A DNA stretch of 64,000 bases from Apostichopus japonicus (lineage: Eukaryota; Echinodermata; Holothuroidea; Aspidochirotida; Stichopodidae), in assembly GCF_037975245.1 (NCBI RefSeq), contig NC_092566.1, forward strand, positions 18,447,001-18,511,000, read 5' to 3'. The translations under genes were made by a program, and so were the position numbers. Below the pieces are notes generated by a model that saw nothing but the letters and a program-made list of their open reading frames with translations, was not told the DNA's origin and did no database searches. Below are positions 35,700-48,578 of the stretch, one piece after another (the first letter of the stretch is position 1; each line of letters starts with the position of its first letter).

Positions 35700-36230
35700 C
35701 GGGGTTGATGATCTCATCTCCTCCTTGGCGGAAGTGATTGATCTCAATTGACCTTTGTCCTCGACCCTCAGCACCAAAATCTGCATTATGTTAAACTTCG
35801 TTTTCAGGACATCATCAATCACGCAGGCACAAGTTTACATAATCAGGCACATACCCATCAATATTGAACTTTATCCGAATTACAGTTTAGGAAGAGTTCG
35901 CGACACACTTTTTCGCACAATCTATGCCAATGTGACCTTTGACCTACATCGACCTCGACCCTTAACAACTACATAAGTACCATTTTAAAGTTTGTACGTA
36001 CCGTATCTTGTAGTTTAATGACTTTCTCCAATATACTGACAAGCAGCTAGGTAATGACTAAAACTCAATTTTGAGGTTTCTTGATCTCTGACCTATGACG
36101 TCACAATCACGTAGGAACGAGTTTACAGGCACCTCTACCCACCAAGTTTGAATTTGATCGGACGTACGGTGTAGAAGGAGTTATAGTGAAACACTTTTTT
36201 GCTCATTCACACACATACGCACGCACCCTT
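35700..36230 (-). repeat. Dispersed half-site repeat with an exact DR1
   Basis: TGACCTTTGACCT at 35933-35945 is an exact DR1 on the minus strand. Related GACCT blocks lie at about 35749 and 36090 (CTGACCTATGACGTCA). The 3' side has an AAGTTTGAATTTGATCGGAC block and a CACACA tail, the style of an interspersed repeat. Confidence 0.55.
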
Positions 36231-36239
36231 ACGCACTTC

Positions 36240-38210
36240 CTCACATTTCTGATGTAGAGTGATGTCCAATATCTCATCTCCCTATATTTACATTACATGT
36301 ATGGAGACGAGATAATTACATCAGTTTGCAACTTCAAGGTGACCTTCAGGATGGCTGCTGCCAATGTCAGAGACCTCACTGTGTCGTTCACGTGATAGCC
36401 TTCCTTATGAGATGTGGTTTTCTCCAGAGTAAACAGTCATTACGGAGAAAAGAGAGAACAAATATCAGGTCTGATGTTGTGGCTGTTTAGTATTTACCAG
36501 GAACGCTCTGATGTTTACCTGGTACCGCACTAGATGAAAAAAACAGCTGGGTGGAATTCCGGGAAATTTTACACAATAAACCAAACGTTAAATTGCATAT
36601 GGTTATGTAATGTAGACTTGGATATCGGTTATGGGCGTGGTATTAGGGTGAAGGCTTCATTTTAATTTACCTATTATTGCCCAAAAGATTATGATGTAGT
36701 GAGAATGTTATTTCCAAGTTTTCAATATGTGCAAACAGTGCCTTGCATTTCGCTGAATTCGAGTCACAATTGCAGTCGTTCAATCCCATATCGGTGATCC
36801 CTTATCCATTAGCTGAAGTGCAGTTTCAAGTCACCGAAGTATGAATGTAGTTATTATAACTCTATATTGTTCGTATTATTCATTCTTGTTAACATAAAGT
36901 AATGTCAAATTATGCAATATCGACAGATCAAACCGAATTGTGATGGTGCTATATATGATAATGGTTTGAAGGGGGCGTGGGGGGGCGGGGGGGGGGGTGG
37001 CGGTGGAGTGCGTTGGAATTAAAGGAGATGTTCTGCCAGTAGTGTTACATTCAGCCTCACTGCAGCCAAAGGCCATGCGACGTGTGTCTGCAGGGTTAAA
37101 TTTCGTACAAGCATATCTTGGGTAATGACCAGCATCGCGGACCGATAGCATGCTAAATTTTAACCATTTTACCAATTCCTGTCCATATTTGCAAGTCTTT
37201 TTAACCTTACATGTTGCCTTCTCTCGATCAATGTCAGCTATTGGAGCCGGCTCGACATTATTTATATTGGTACATACAACATTGTAATCTCAATCATTAC
37301 GTATGTTGGTATGGTATATAAATATCACTGAGTGTGAAGTTCAGCCCTACGTGACACTTTTGAACATATCGATTCAAACCTTCACTGAACTGTTTTGCTG
37401 GTGTCAAGGGTTAAATTGTATTTGCTGGTTGTTGTCTTTGCTCTTTAAATTTGAAGTTAAAGCGGCTTCCAAACGCTTACATAGTATCCTCTGACCCGGC
37501 AGGATAATGTCAAAGTGGTAACAATACTGGGTTCACCTATAGGACAAGAGTCTAGACCAATACGTGCTACATAACACGTACGTGTGCTATTTTCTGAGAA
37601 AACATGAAGCGTGCCTATTGTTATGAAATATTCTCATTCACACAAAAAATATTCCTCATTCACAAACCCTCCATCAAATACTTCATGAATCGTAGAAAGC
37701 GTCGTAAATTGATCGGAGTAATCTTGATTTCGTATCGCAAAGATATGGATGTTCAAATCTTGTGATATTTTGTTATCCATCTATAGCAACAGCAGAATGG
37801 ATGATGTCATCATGTTACTTCAGCTGAAAATGTCTTTGTTGTTTCATAATTTGTAAATCATTTATCCACAGACGAAAAGAATATTTCTTGGGACACCTGC
37901 ATGGGCCTATACGGGTTTTTGGGAGTGCCCCCTCCCCGGCCCCTTTGGCGACGCCACTGATAAATGACATAGCTAAAGGACTAAACCACTGAGCAAAATC
38001 AGTGAGATCGTCATCACCGCTATCATTTAAAGAACCGTGCCCCGAATTAACCATATACCATCATAACGCCCAATAAGAATCCATGTTCACTTCAGATACG
38101 AACGAAAAGTCAGAATTTAGAATCACTCTTTCTCTGGAATGAGTAGACTTGCTGGCGGATTACTCAAACAATGTTTAAGAAAGCATTTCTGGAAAAAAGG
38201 CCTCTTCCTT
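36240..38210. other. Intergenic with transposon-end-like sequence
   Basis: No gene. A G-rich, quadruplex-prone run lies at about 36971-37006. On the minus strand the sequence starting near 37959 reads TCAGTGGCGTCGCCAAAGGG and then a G-rich run. This resembles the CAGTGGCG-type ends of hAT-like DNA transposons, but no partner end was found. Confidence 0.35.
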
Positions 38211-38214
38211 AGAA

Positions 38215-39410
38215 TATGAATAGTCATAGGCCTAGGAGCCCAATTTGATTGGGGGGGGGGGGGCTGTAACGACTTGCCCGAAAAATATAATCAAAATTTT
38301 TCGTGCGCTCCGCGCGCGTTCAACACCTTAATGTCCATATAGGCATGCATTGGTTATTACACCGCATGCCAATAACATACAATCATTTGCCGTGTTATCA
38401 TAGGCGTACGGGACCATTTCAGTTTGGGGGCAGAAACGTTTGTGCCCGAAAGTTCCTGTGACACTATCTAAGCGGAGCGCCACCATCAGTTGGCGCGTAG
38501 CGTACAAGACATTTTTGGGCAAAAAATGCCTCTCAGATTGCCGGAAATGGCACTTTTGATGCCTTGCAAGTTGCATCTAAACATTCTTTATTTTATAATC
38601 TCACGTTTTAGAAATTTATACTTCCCCAAAAATTTGGTAAATTAGAAGAAGAAAAAATGGTAACATCACTTTGAAGGGGAAAAATGGGACAGTATAATTT
38701 TTAAGCTCCTATTTAGTTTAAGTATTTATTATTTTAACACAGTACTCGGCTACCTCCAGAAAAAAACATACATTGTTCAACGACATGTAGGCGGGATAAT
38801 GTCTCTGTGTCGGGTGAGACTGCAACTTGTCTCACAAAAAAAGTATAAAAAATAACAAAGAATATGATAAAACTGTACTTCTAGGCTTGTAGGCACCCCC
38901 CCCCCTCCTCCACCATCCATGAAAAAGAAAATGTTTCTTATATACACTCATGTTGGGGATGTCCAGGTATACAATTGACTAGTTAGAAAAAGAACAAATG
39001 TTTACTGCGGGTTTTTTTTCTGTGGCCAAAAATGTCGATAATCGGTGGTGTTACACGGAAATATTCGGGCCTCATGATGCTAAATAAGAAAATTTTAGGC
39101 CTATATTAATATTAATATCACAAAACAAATAACACAAAACGCTCTCCCCTGCCCCCCCCCCCCCCTCCTTGTACGCCTATGCGTGTTATTACCCTTCCAT
39201 ATTGGTTACAATTATTGGGGAAGTTGTTACAATAATAATGATCATAATAATATCAGTTTAACCATTGAAAAACACAATGCAAATTATTTTTCTTTCAGTA
39301 GGTGCCCGAAAAATTCTCAGCATATTGCCCGAATTTTCACAACAAATTTTGGTTGGGGGCTGCAGCCCCCCCCCCCCCAGCCCCCGCCTCCTACGCCTAT
39401 GTGAATAGTG
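38215..39410. repeat. Nested inverted GC-rich modules (CATAGGCGTA family)
   Basis: Four module ends share a TCATAGGCGTA-like start, a poly(G) run, and TGCCCGAAA. They are at about 38226 and 38399 on the plus strand, and about 39180 and 39400 on the minus strand (seen as TACGCCTATG after C runs). The outer and inner pairs face each other, suggesting one copy inserted into another or a foldback element. No ORF. Confidence 0.5.
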
Positions 39411-39785
39411 ATAGCATTCATGCAGCTATAATTAGGTGCGATTATTTTATTTTTTATTCTACTGTAAGATTTTGTTTATCAGGGCCTCGGGGAGATTAGC
39501 TTTACGCTAACCAAGTTTACCATTTAAAGTTAAATAAATAAATAAGACGCATCTGTCTTGCATTGTAAGTTTTCGAGAAGCTTCTGACTGTACCACGTAC
39601 TGCACGTTCACATTGCCACATTTGCAAGGCTTTCGGTGACAAAGGTTCACATGAAGGTCACCTCAGAATTTTCCAGGTACCCACAGCCGAAAAAAAACCC
39701 CATACAGCCTGGCAACACATCTTGATTGGTTAACTTTTGCAGAAGCCCCGCCTCGTTTTTTAAACTAGGTACACAGAATTCGTAA

Positions 39786-39921
39786 TACGTGTTTTGACCC
39801 TCCTAATTTACATAGAATCGTCACTTGATATGCTAAACGCCAGCTGATAAAAGGGAGCTCGCATGAGATATGCATGCATGTGACTAAACGTTGATATTCC
39901 AATCCAGATATGACATTTTGT
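39786..39921 (+). promoter_or_regulatory. Candidate DDIT4 promoter and non-coding first exon
   Basis: GATAAAAG at 39845-39852 could serve as a TATA-like box, and a good donor (TTTTGT|GTAAGA) begins at 39922. The coding exon begins after a strong acceptor (TTTTCTCTCAG) 11 nt before the ATG, so an upstream non-coding exon is required. An ACGTG core (hypoxia-response-like) lies at 39787-39791 and another (GCACGT) at 39602. These short matches are weak evidence alone. Confidence 0.35.
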
Positions 39922-40101
39922 GTAAGAAACTCACATAGAGAGGATTAGCTTGTTGATCTGCAGACTAGTGTTGAACTTAAAAAGTTGGTTCATATTTTAT
40001 ATACTTGCAAGTTGCAAGGCTGTGGATATTCAGCATCAGCTTGTGCATCTTAATACTGATTCTCTGATTTCTACTGCTGTTTTCTCTCAGCAAAAACTGA
40101 A

Positions 40102-43100
40102 ATGAAAGTGTTTGAACTTGCTAAAGTGATCGATAAGACGGACCTTCCGTCTATGTTTGTACCAGTCATCGAAAGTATCGGGGACGTTGACATGCCAGGT
40201 AAGAATTTGATTCTGAATATCACAAACTTGCTTTGATTTTCACTAGCAATGTAGCATGATACTTGTTAGTTCAAATTGCAGATTTCTTTGCATTGCTCGA
40301 TGTTGTTCATATCATTGTTCCATGTATCCCATGACATGTCATTGAGTATATGGACATAGGTACTTACCCTAGGCTGTGCACTAACTCAAAGTTAGTTCTA
40401 AACTTAGTTACACCAGGCCCAGCCAAAATAATGTTACTAAGTTAGGATACATACTTCGGTACTTCAGGACCAAGAAAATGACCAACTTATATCATTAAAT
40501 CAACGTTAGGCCTAACTTTACAGCTACTACTAGTACTACCCAACGTGTACTGTTGTACAGGAGGATTAAAGAGCAGGGTCGTGTCCATTTGTTATGAATT
40601 GTAATTTGAAAGCAATGTCCTTGTGTTCAGGAACTCATGCCTATATCTATGCTTAGTTGTGTTGTAGGTCTATGTTGTGTTACTGTTAATTTGTATTGAT
40701 TCAATTTGTATTGATAATGCCTTGATGAATTGTGCACATTGGAAAACGGTCAGCCTAGGCAACTGAAAGTGTCCTAATGTCCTTGGCAATAGTGATGTTT
40801 AAATTGTCTTCATGCCAATCTAAGTCAAAGGTGAAATGATTTGAATATACCTGGCTACTACTGGAAATTAATTGGGTCCATGCAGGGGACTTGAAATATC
40901 TCACTAGGCCTAGGGCTTATGTTGGAATTCTGAGACCCCATAAAAAGAGCTTGGCCAAAAAGTGATACTAAGTTAAAGTACTGACTAGCCGACAGTATGA
41001 CTAGTTGAGGCAATTACGTGTATTCTGTGGTTACTGTGAAGTGATGCATTATCACAAGTTTTAAGTTAATGTTGTCATGGGTAGATAGATACATTAGCTG
41101 ACTTGAATATTTAATCTTGAAAGTTTAAAATTGACTGGGCATCAAGTCTGTTATTTCCCAGGTTGGTTGGTCCATTTATTTATTTATTTATGAGGGGTCT
41201 TTTACAGCGACGTATCTTTTGTCAGTTGACCAAACACCTGATTACTATGTAAACTGTGTCAGATTATATTAAATACCCAACAAGAGTAACAGCAGAAAAT
41301 GCACAGTATAACTAGCTTACATAATTTAGAACATGTTAACTTGCCGACCCACCCCCTTTCCTCAACTCAACCCACATCTTAGCAGTCACATTTGTCCTGG
41401 AAAACCAGGGGAGAGCAATTAAGTTAAGCCACTTCCATCCTATAGTATTATCCATTTTTCCCAGGTCCGGGTGGTTTAATTAGCCATCATATGTTACTTT
41501 CCTAGGTATCTCAGGGAAAGGTGATTTAGTCAGTTGGCCTCATCCTGTACATGCTCCTAATAGGGCATGTCCTTCAGGTGTCTTTGCACTTCCCCTACAA
41601 GTTAGCTGCCTCTCACTCTGATAGGTCATGTGGGAGTCACATGCTGTAAGCTTTCACCAGCTATTGAACAAAGAAAATAAGTCAATAAACTCTACATCTC
41701 ACCTCACCACTGTGGCTCTCCTTACTGTCAGGCATTATCAACACATTTCTTTGTTTACGAACAATGAGCTGTGGTTGTCTATGGAGAAAGAGATGTCTTG
41801 TGTGAGCCTTGTGATAAACCAGAGTATTACAGGTTGGAGATTGTCTGAAGCAAGGGTGCTTATAGAAAACAACAGATAGTCTATTTTGTGTCATCAGTAT
41901 AATAGAGTAAAGACTTAAGTAGATTAAAAAATGTGCTAGGCATGTTTAAGAATGGGTTTCCATTTCAAGTACAGCCCCAGGGACAAGACATCTTAATTCT
42001 TAAACCTGACCTTTGTGTCTTTGGAAGAACTTCCCACTCTGTACAAAGAATATTTGTTATCTCTGCCAAGTTTAAATATATAGCAGTTATTATATATGTC
42101 AGATGTTACCATTGTCAGTGTTAAGGTATTGTTAGGGGAGGAAATACAACTGATAAGAGCTGAATGATATTTAATATGCTTGTTATCAGCTTTCCACCAA
42201 GTCAGCATTGTGTAACTATTTTAGTGTCTTTACTCAAGTTGTAAAAGTAAATAATACACTGATTCCAGAAGATATTTAGTTCACTCCTCACACTATTGCA
42301 AGTAACAGATTTTCCAACTTGCGAAGGAGATCAAGAGATCCACAGATGTAATATCTGTTATTATAATATCAATGTAAATCACCATGGTGATAGTGTTCAA
42401 TCTTACAGCTGCTGCAGAGCAACTGCTCCACCAATCATATGTCTTCCTCCTGCTGTGTGTCAACCTTTGTTAATGATGTTTTTCCTATGCTGTACATAAC
42501 ACACTGCATCCAACACATTGCAATATAAGCGCCTGGGAATTTAACATAACCCTTAGAGGCCGTATGGCAGTTTGCTAATATTAAGTGAGTGTACTGTCAT
42601 ACATATTTTAATGTGCACTGTACATGAACTTGTATCACGCTGAGCTTGCAGTGTGTTGGAGTGTGATTGGTTGAGTTCATGTTAGTTGAACTTGGCATGA
42701 CCTCATTGTATTCAGGGTTTCATTTATGGTGTGATTTATTATCTGCAGCTGAGAGCTTCACTGAGTAATATTAGATTGGGCAGGAATGTTAAGGGATATA
42801 CAGTATATGCTATTTTTCACTCAAGTTCAATGCTTATTTTCAACAAATTCTTTCATTCTTTCTTTTTCTAACAGATATTGGAAACCTAGACATAGAGAAT
42901 GGTCTGAACCTAGATGACTTACAAGATTTCAAGTTAACAGAGTACATTTCTGGTCTTATCTTGGACACCTTAAGAGCAGCAAGAAATAAGGATTCACATC
43001 TACAAATTCTGGTTCCCAGCAATTTAACGAAACATTTAGCCAAAGATATCAGTTTTATGTCTCGTAATGAACCTTGTGGAGCTAGAGGCTGTGCGTTGGA

Positions 43101-43341
43101 CATTACTCTCGAAGATGGTGACATGTGCACAAGAATCGGCAAATGCCAGGTTGACCCCCTGACAGTTACAACATTTGAAGTGACAGTGGTTTTACAAAAA
43201 GAAACGCCAAAGTGGTTTCCAAAATTACAAATGATGTTGAGGAACAACGAAACAAGGACAGTGATAAAGCCAACATACAAACTAATTAAAAGAAAACTGT
43301 ACAGGAAGGAGAGTAGAGTCATAGTTCAAGAGAGCTCGTAG
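40102..43341 (+). CDS. DDIT4: DDIT4/REDD1-type mTORC1 inhibitor (RTP801 family)
   Basis: Two coding exons (40102-40198 and 42875-43341) join in frame to 187 residues. The C-terminal two thirds match the RTP801/REDD1 fold: an acidic DLQDF-type segment, then a helix ending in LQILVPSNLTKHLAKDIS, then NEPCGARGCALDI (human SEPCGLRGALLDV), a central beta segment with TTFEVTVVLQ, and the basic C-terminal KRKLYRKES (human KKKLYSSEQ). REDD1 proteins are stress- and hypoxia-induced cytosolic inhibitors of mTORC1 acting through TSC1/2. The variable Ser-rich N terminus of vertebrate REDD1 is much shorter here. An upstream untranslated exon matches the vertebrate gene plan. DDIT4 and DDIT4L diverged in vertebrates, so this is best read as the single pro-orthologue. 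Confidence 0.9.
40199..42874 (+). other. DDIT4 coding intron
   Basis: Non-coding. TAGGC/GCCTA motifs cluster at about 40,365-40,990, with CTACTACTAGTACTAC at 40524-40539. A (TTTA)n run lies near 41,176. No other gene is visible; short ORFs at 41.6-42.5 kb lack homology. Confidence 0.6.
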
Positions 43342-44050
43342 TGACCAGTTCCCTATATGGAAGATTCAGCTATTACAAACTTCAGAAACGAACCATGGAC
43401 AGCAATAAAGCCATCATGAAAACCCATGCAATGTGTCTAGGAGTGAAAGTGTCTAGGAAAGAGCTCCTAGTGACCAGGTTATCTGCCAGATTCCGCTGCT
43501 AGGTTACAAACTTCACCAAGGATATAATAGATAGAACTATTTGTGAATGAGTTTATTCATCATGCTCATTGGGTAGCTGTGACATTTTTCATGTTTGTTT
43601 TTTGCTTCTTCTCTTACGGAGCTTGTCTAGATCAACAGTAATCCTAACTGAATATTATTCACAAGATGTCTTCTCTGGTCACCCATTTGGTAGTTTAACA
43701 TTTTGTGTATGAATATTGATATGTCAGTATAAGGTACTATCTGATAAACCCTTTGATAGTAAGCATAAGGGCTGTTCCCTGTATCACCCTGTGTTTTGGT
43801 CGTAAAATGAATGGCAAGAAAATTCCCATACATAGTGTTTTTCATGTAGTATTTTACAGTAAGGCCTATGCCACGAAGTTCATTGATATCAGCGCCCAAA
43901 CTATTTCAATCGTGTATGGGTTTATGTAAAATCAATCTTGGTACTCTGAAGGAGGCGTTTAAACCAGGAACTTTGACTGGCAAATGAACAGTTTCTGTTT
44001 TTCTAGCCTTTTTGAGGTCATTAATAAATGGTCTTGTAAAACATGCATTA
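43342..44050 (+). terminator. DDIT4 3' UTR with poly(A) signal
   Basis: AATAAA at 44023-44028 is the first good signal after the stop; a second lies near 44340. The first 175 nt contain a decayed duplicate of the end of the coding sequence (see findings). Confidence 0.5.
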
Positions 44051-45930
44051 TAATATCATAAAGGAAGGTAATATACCCTCTATATTGTATTCAGTAAGTA
44101 AGATAAATTTATATCAAAGCACAAAGTTACTTTTAAGACCTTGTGCAATATTTGACAAGAGAAGGCAGTTCACTGTCCATTATTAAGCAGTTTTCATAGT
44201 CTGCTGATGTCATGCAGAAATCATAACTTATTGTTACCGTGTTATGGCCATTTAAGAATGTTAAGAGCTGCTTCAAAGACACCCACCCGTGTACTAAAAT
44301 ATACCACTCTGTACTACCAGGCGGTTGTGTTTAAAACTACAATAAAAGTAACCGTAATTCCAGTTAACTGGATACTTAGAGTGGGGGGATTTCAAGTTGA
44401 AGGGTATCATAAGTTCAGAATAGAATGTTCCATTGCTGGTAGCTTTTCAATTCTTAGGTTTGCTCCCTTTGTACAGTGAAATGCTTGGTTTCTACTGATT
44501 TTAAATGATAGAACCGTTTCTAAATGTTATACTATTCTGAGAATACCTGACTGAACTGTGGTTTATTATTCATTTATAACCATCTAAATTGACAAAGCCT
44601 TGGAATATATTGGATACTTTAGAAGTGATTGATGATTAGTGCACAAATTCATGTATTAAGCATTAATAAGTTCAAGAACTCAAACAGAAGGTCATCAGAC
44701 ACTGAAGTAGATTAAACAGAAGTCTTAAAAGTGTGTTAAAGTGATTTATTTCACAGTTAAGATATAACATGTCCTGTTTGTGTGGATGTCTGACATGTCC
44801 TTCTGTATTGTTAGTATATGCACCTTCTAGTGAATTGGTACTTAAACAGAAAAACAGCTTTCTCCTGGTGACTGGAAACATATAAGTCTGGTGCATATTA
44901 GAAGTATGATGATAAGGTGTAATGTATGAGGGCTATGCCTCCTACATTGGCTAACACAGGATAGTTTATTTGCTGTGGTTCCTAGGATCATGGATGCCAT
45001 ATTGTGGTTTCTATGGGAAGGAGGTGGTTTACTATATGATACCTGCTACAATGCTTACAACTAAACTGTGGTTTTAACTTTATAAGGCTGTAGTAGGTTA
45101 GCTTAGGGCAGTTTACTGATTAATATCACATATTCCAATCAAGAATGCAATTAACTTTGTTGACATTTTTAGAAATGGTTATTCAAAACTTGGTAAAGGT
45201 TACAATTGTTCTCACTGGTTAGGTCATGTGCAACCACTGAGCTTATCTCATAAATAGGTTGTGGGGCTTGAATTCAAAACCAATATGCAAATGAACCTTG
45301 ACTTAGTTAAATTGAATCAAGCAGCTGTGTGTTTCATCTGGTTTCAGACAACCTTATTTATTTAGGTCAACTTGTTGTTTAACACTTGTGATATGAGAGT
45401 AAACAAGTTCAGTAATAATGAATAACCCTTCACATGACCCAAGCAAACATTTACGCTGCGGTCTAAGAGTATGCAATATCTGATATATACCTTGTACTGA
45501 ACCAGTGGCATTTTACAGTTCCCTTAACGGCTGAACAACGTTTCAGAAAAAGATGTGGCAATACAATGGGGTGGTGCTTGTGTGACTATTGGTGATATCA
45601 GGTGCTGGTGAGAGCAGCTCAGGGGTGTTGCCATGTAGTTATGATCATTGTATGGTAACGTGTGTGCCAGCAATGGATTCCATTCAGGATGAGCAATTTA
45701 AATAACTTAAACAGATGTTAAAGGTGAAGGCTTACTTTATGTAAAACCACCAGAACTTCTGAAAAAGCAATAGTTTTTAAGGAAATTCAAATTCTTTTTA
45801 TGTCATTTCATTCTTCTATGCTAATGTGAAACAGAAAAGTGAAAAAAATATATAATAAAAATTTCAAAATAGTAAATGAATGATTTTTCCTTCTTTATCA
45901 TCATCACCATTTGTTGGTGTGTATCATCAC
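44051..45930. other. Intergenic, no gene seen
   Basis: AT-rich sequence with short ORFs of no recognisable homology. No clear repeat. Confidence 0.4.
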
Positions 45931-46572
45931 AAATAACTTCTATTGTAGTATTTCTGACTGGATCTGAAGCTGTACAAAGACTGTAACCTATTTGAAGTCA
46001 CTTCGTACAAGACTTGCTACAAATAACTTCTGTTGTAGTATTTCTGACTGGATATAGAGCTGTACAAAGACTGTTTATAAACCTATTTGAATTCACCTAG
46101 TACAAGACCTGCTACAAATAACTTCTATTGTAGTATTTCTGACTGGATATAGAGCTGTACAAAGACTGTTTACAAACCTATTTGAATTCACCTAGTACAA
46201 GACCTGCTACAAATAACTTCTATTGTAGTATTTCTGACTGGATTTGAAGCTATACAAAGACTGTAACCTATTTGAAGTCACTTCGTACAAGACTTGCTAC
46301 AAATAACTTCTATTGTAGTATTTCTGACTGGATATAGAGCTGTACAAAGACTGTTTATAAACCTATTTGAATTCACCTAGTACAAGACCTGCTACAAATA
46401 ACTTCTATTGTAGTATTTCTGACTGGATCTGGAGCTGTACAACGACTGTAACCTATTTGAAGTCACCTAGTACAAGACTTGCTACCAATAACTTATATTG
46501 TAGTATTTCTGACTGGATCTGGAGCTATACAAAGACTAACATAATTGAATTCACCTAGTACAAGACCTGCTA
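45931..46572. repeat. Alternating 90/95-bp satellite, 7 units
   Basis: Units start AAATAACTTCTATTGTAGTA at 45931, 46021, 46116, 46211, 46301, 46396 and 46486, with a last partial start at 46573. Periods are 90, 95, 95, 90, 95, 90 and 87 bp. The length difference comes from ACTGTTTATAAACC versus ACTGTAACC. No ORF of interest. Confidence 0.93.
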
Positions 46573-48400
46573 CAAATAACTTATGTTCAGTGAAGATGCC
46601 ATCACTTTTGCTTGCTGTTGGCCTGCTGTGGATACATTTGAATTATTATTTGGTAGCAGTTACATGAAAAGGGGAGTATTGTGTTGTACTAGCAACAATG
46701 GGGAATTATGAAGAAGTAAATTTAGACATTAGGAATGGGTAGGGATGGGGTGGTGGTGGAAGTCAAATGATAATAAGCTTCATACAATAGTAGAACAATG
46801 AGACAGGCAGCAGATCAAACAAAAATATCTAACTTTTAGTTCCAAAGTACAATCAGTTGGTCCTTGCTTCAGGAACTCCCAAGGACAATTCACTTATTAT
46901 TATGTAAACAGCTACAATGTACCCTGGTTAAGAACATGGCGAAGAAGTTGACTGAACATGGTGAAGAACATTGATGAACATTCACAGCCAAGGTTGGTTC
47001 AATGCCCCATTAACCTAGTCATTTTCTCCTTCAAAGAGCTTTTCTAAATTTTATGTCAATGAACTGCTCATGTTTTACTGGTATTTATTTTCATTTAAAA
47101 CAATCTTTAGAGTTATCTAGATTAACCACGGTAGATGTTAAAAGCAAATATGATTCAAGGTGTTTGACCTGTACCTGTTCAAATTAAGCGTGAAGTTTTG
47201 AAGAAGTTCATATTTAAATATGAACCATACACTAGACATTAGTGCAACCAGTAGACATCCACATGTTGGCTCAATGGTTCCCAGGTTTTGGACATAGTTC
47301 CCCCACCGCCGCCATCTGGTATATAGCATTAAACTGTAAACGAGTGTGTTCGCAGCATTCATACACTTCTTGATGCCCCCCAAGAAGTACTCAACGTCAC
47401 CCCCCCCCCCTATATCCACCCGTCCTACAAAATAGATATCTGAGTGTAACTGATCATACGCACTTCAATAATAATCTAACTACCGTCACCATGATACCAG
47501 AGTAGAAATAGAGGGCGTAGCGTTCTTTATATGGTCAGAGCCGTATATTTAACTCAATATATGGTAGTATATATAGAGTAGCACATGAGAAAAGTATTCC
47601 TTACAGCAGAATAGATGTCCCTAAAGTATACTTAAATCATATATCCACGGAGAGGGAAGAAGTTGTGGCGCCTAGGGGTGTAGACTGGTTGGGGGTGGGG
47701 TGATTTGCTCCACCCCCAATCATCATACCCACCTAGTTGCCCCAGTAGGCAAAGAGAACAGAAACCACTCTGCCTTGCGTCCAAATTTCCCAGATTAAGG
47801 TAATCTTGGGGTACAAATGCAACAGCTTCTGTGCATGATAAATATTCACTTTTGAATTTCTGGTGCCGCAATTAGAGGGAAAGAGGAAGAGGGGATGTCA
47901 TTTTTATTTATTGTAATAAAAAAAAAATGAGGCCTACTAATTGTTTTCTTCGTAAATTAAACCTTTTGAATCTTTGTTCGTCGACCTTGTTCTGTCTGCA
48001 GCGTGATTTGACCAAGTCTATTTTTGGCTGATATTTCGTCTGCTCGACTATGATAGTGCGAATAATATTATTCACAACAAACAATCGCAATATCGAATGA
48101 TTAAGAGCAGTAAGTATCTATCATTGCCATATTTTTGTGTAATTATAAACTTGTCAAATTTTGTGCCAATAACGTTTAATATTTAATCACTGAAAAGTAA
48201 CTGAAGAAGGACTGAGGGGAATAATTTTTTTAGTTATCTTAAAAACATCTTCAGATTCATAAAAGTATACCTGATACTGATCTTGGAGTCTGAAAACCAT
48301 TGCTGTGTTGTTAAACCAGGTATGGAACGCGATAATGGAATAACTTATTTCATTGTTCAAACTAAGTTTGTTTGTTTATTTGATTTTCCACAGATAATAC
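46573..48400. other. Intergenic, no gene seen
   Basis: Contains a C run at about 47401-47410 and A/T tracts. Short ORFs show no recognisable domain. Confidence 0.4.
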
Positions 48401-48578
48401 ATATATAAATGTGGAGGGGAGTCCTTTAAAAAACCCAATACATGCTTAACAAAGTGAAGGCCTCCCAAGGGAAAAAAGTATATACATAAATTAAAATATA
48501 TTTAATATCTTAATAAGAAATCATTTATAACCTACAATATAAACGATGTATCAATACTGAGAAATTACTTCCTTTTTT

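Noticed and set aside
37815-38054. 79-codon minus-strand ORF
   Set aside because: It includes the CAGTGGCG transposon-end-like sequence and has no protein motif.
42840-43322. 160-codon minus-strand ORF
   Set aside because: Antisense shadow of the DDIT4 last coding exon.
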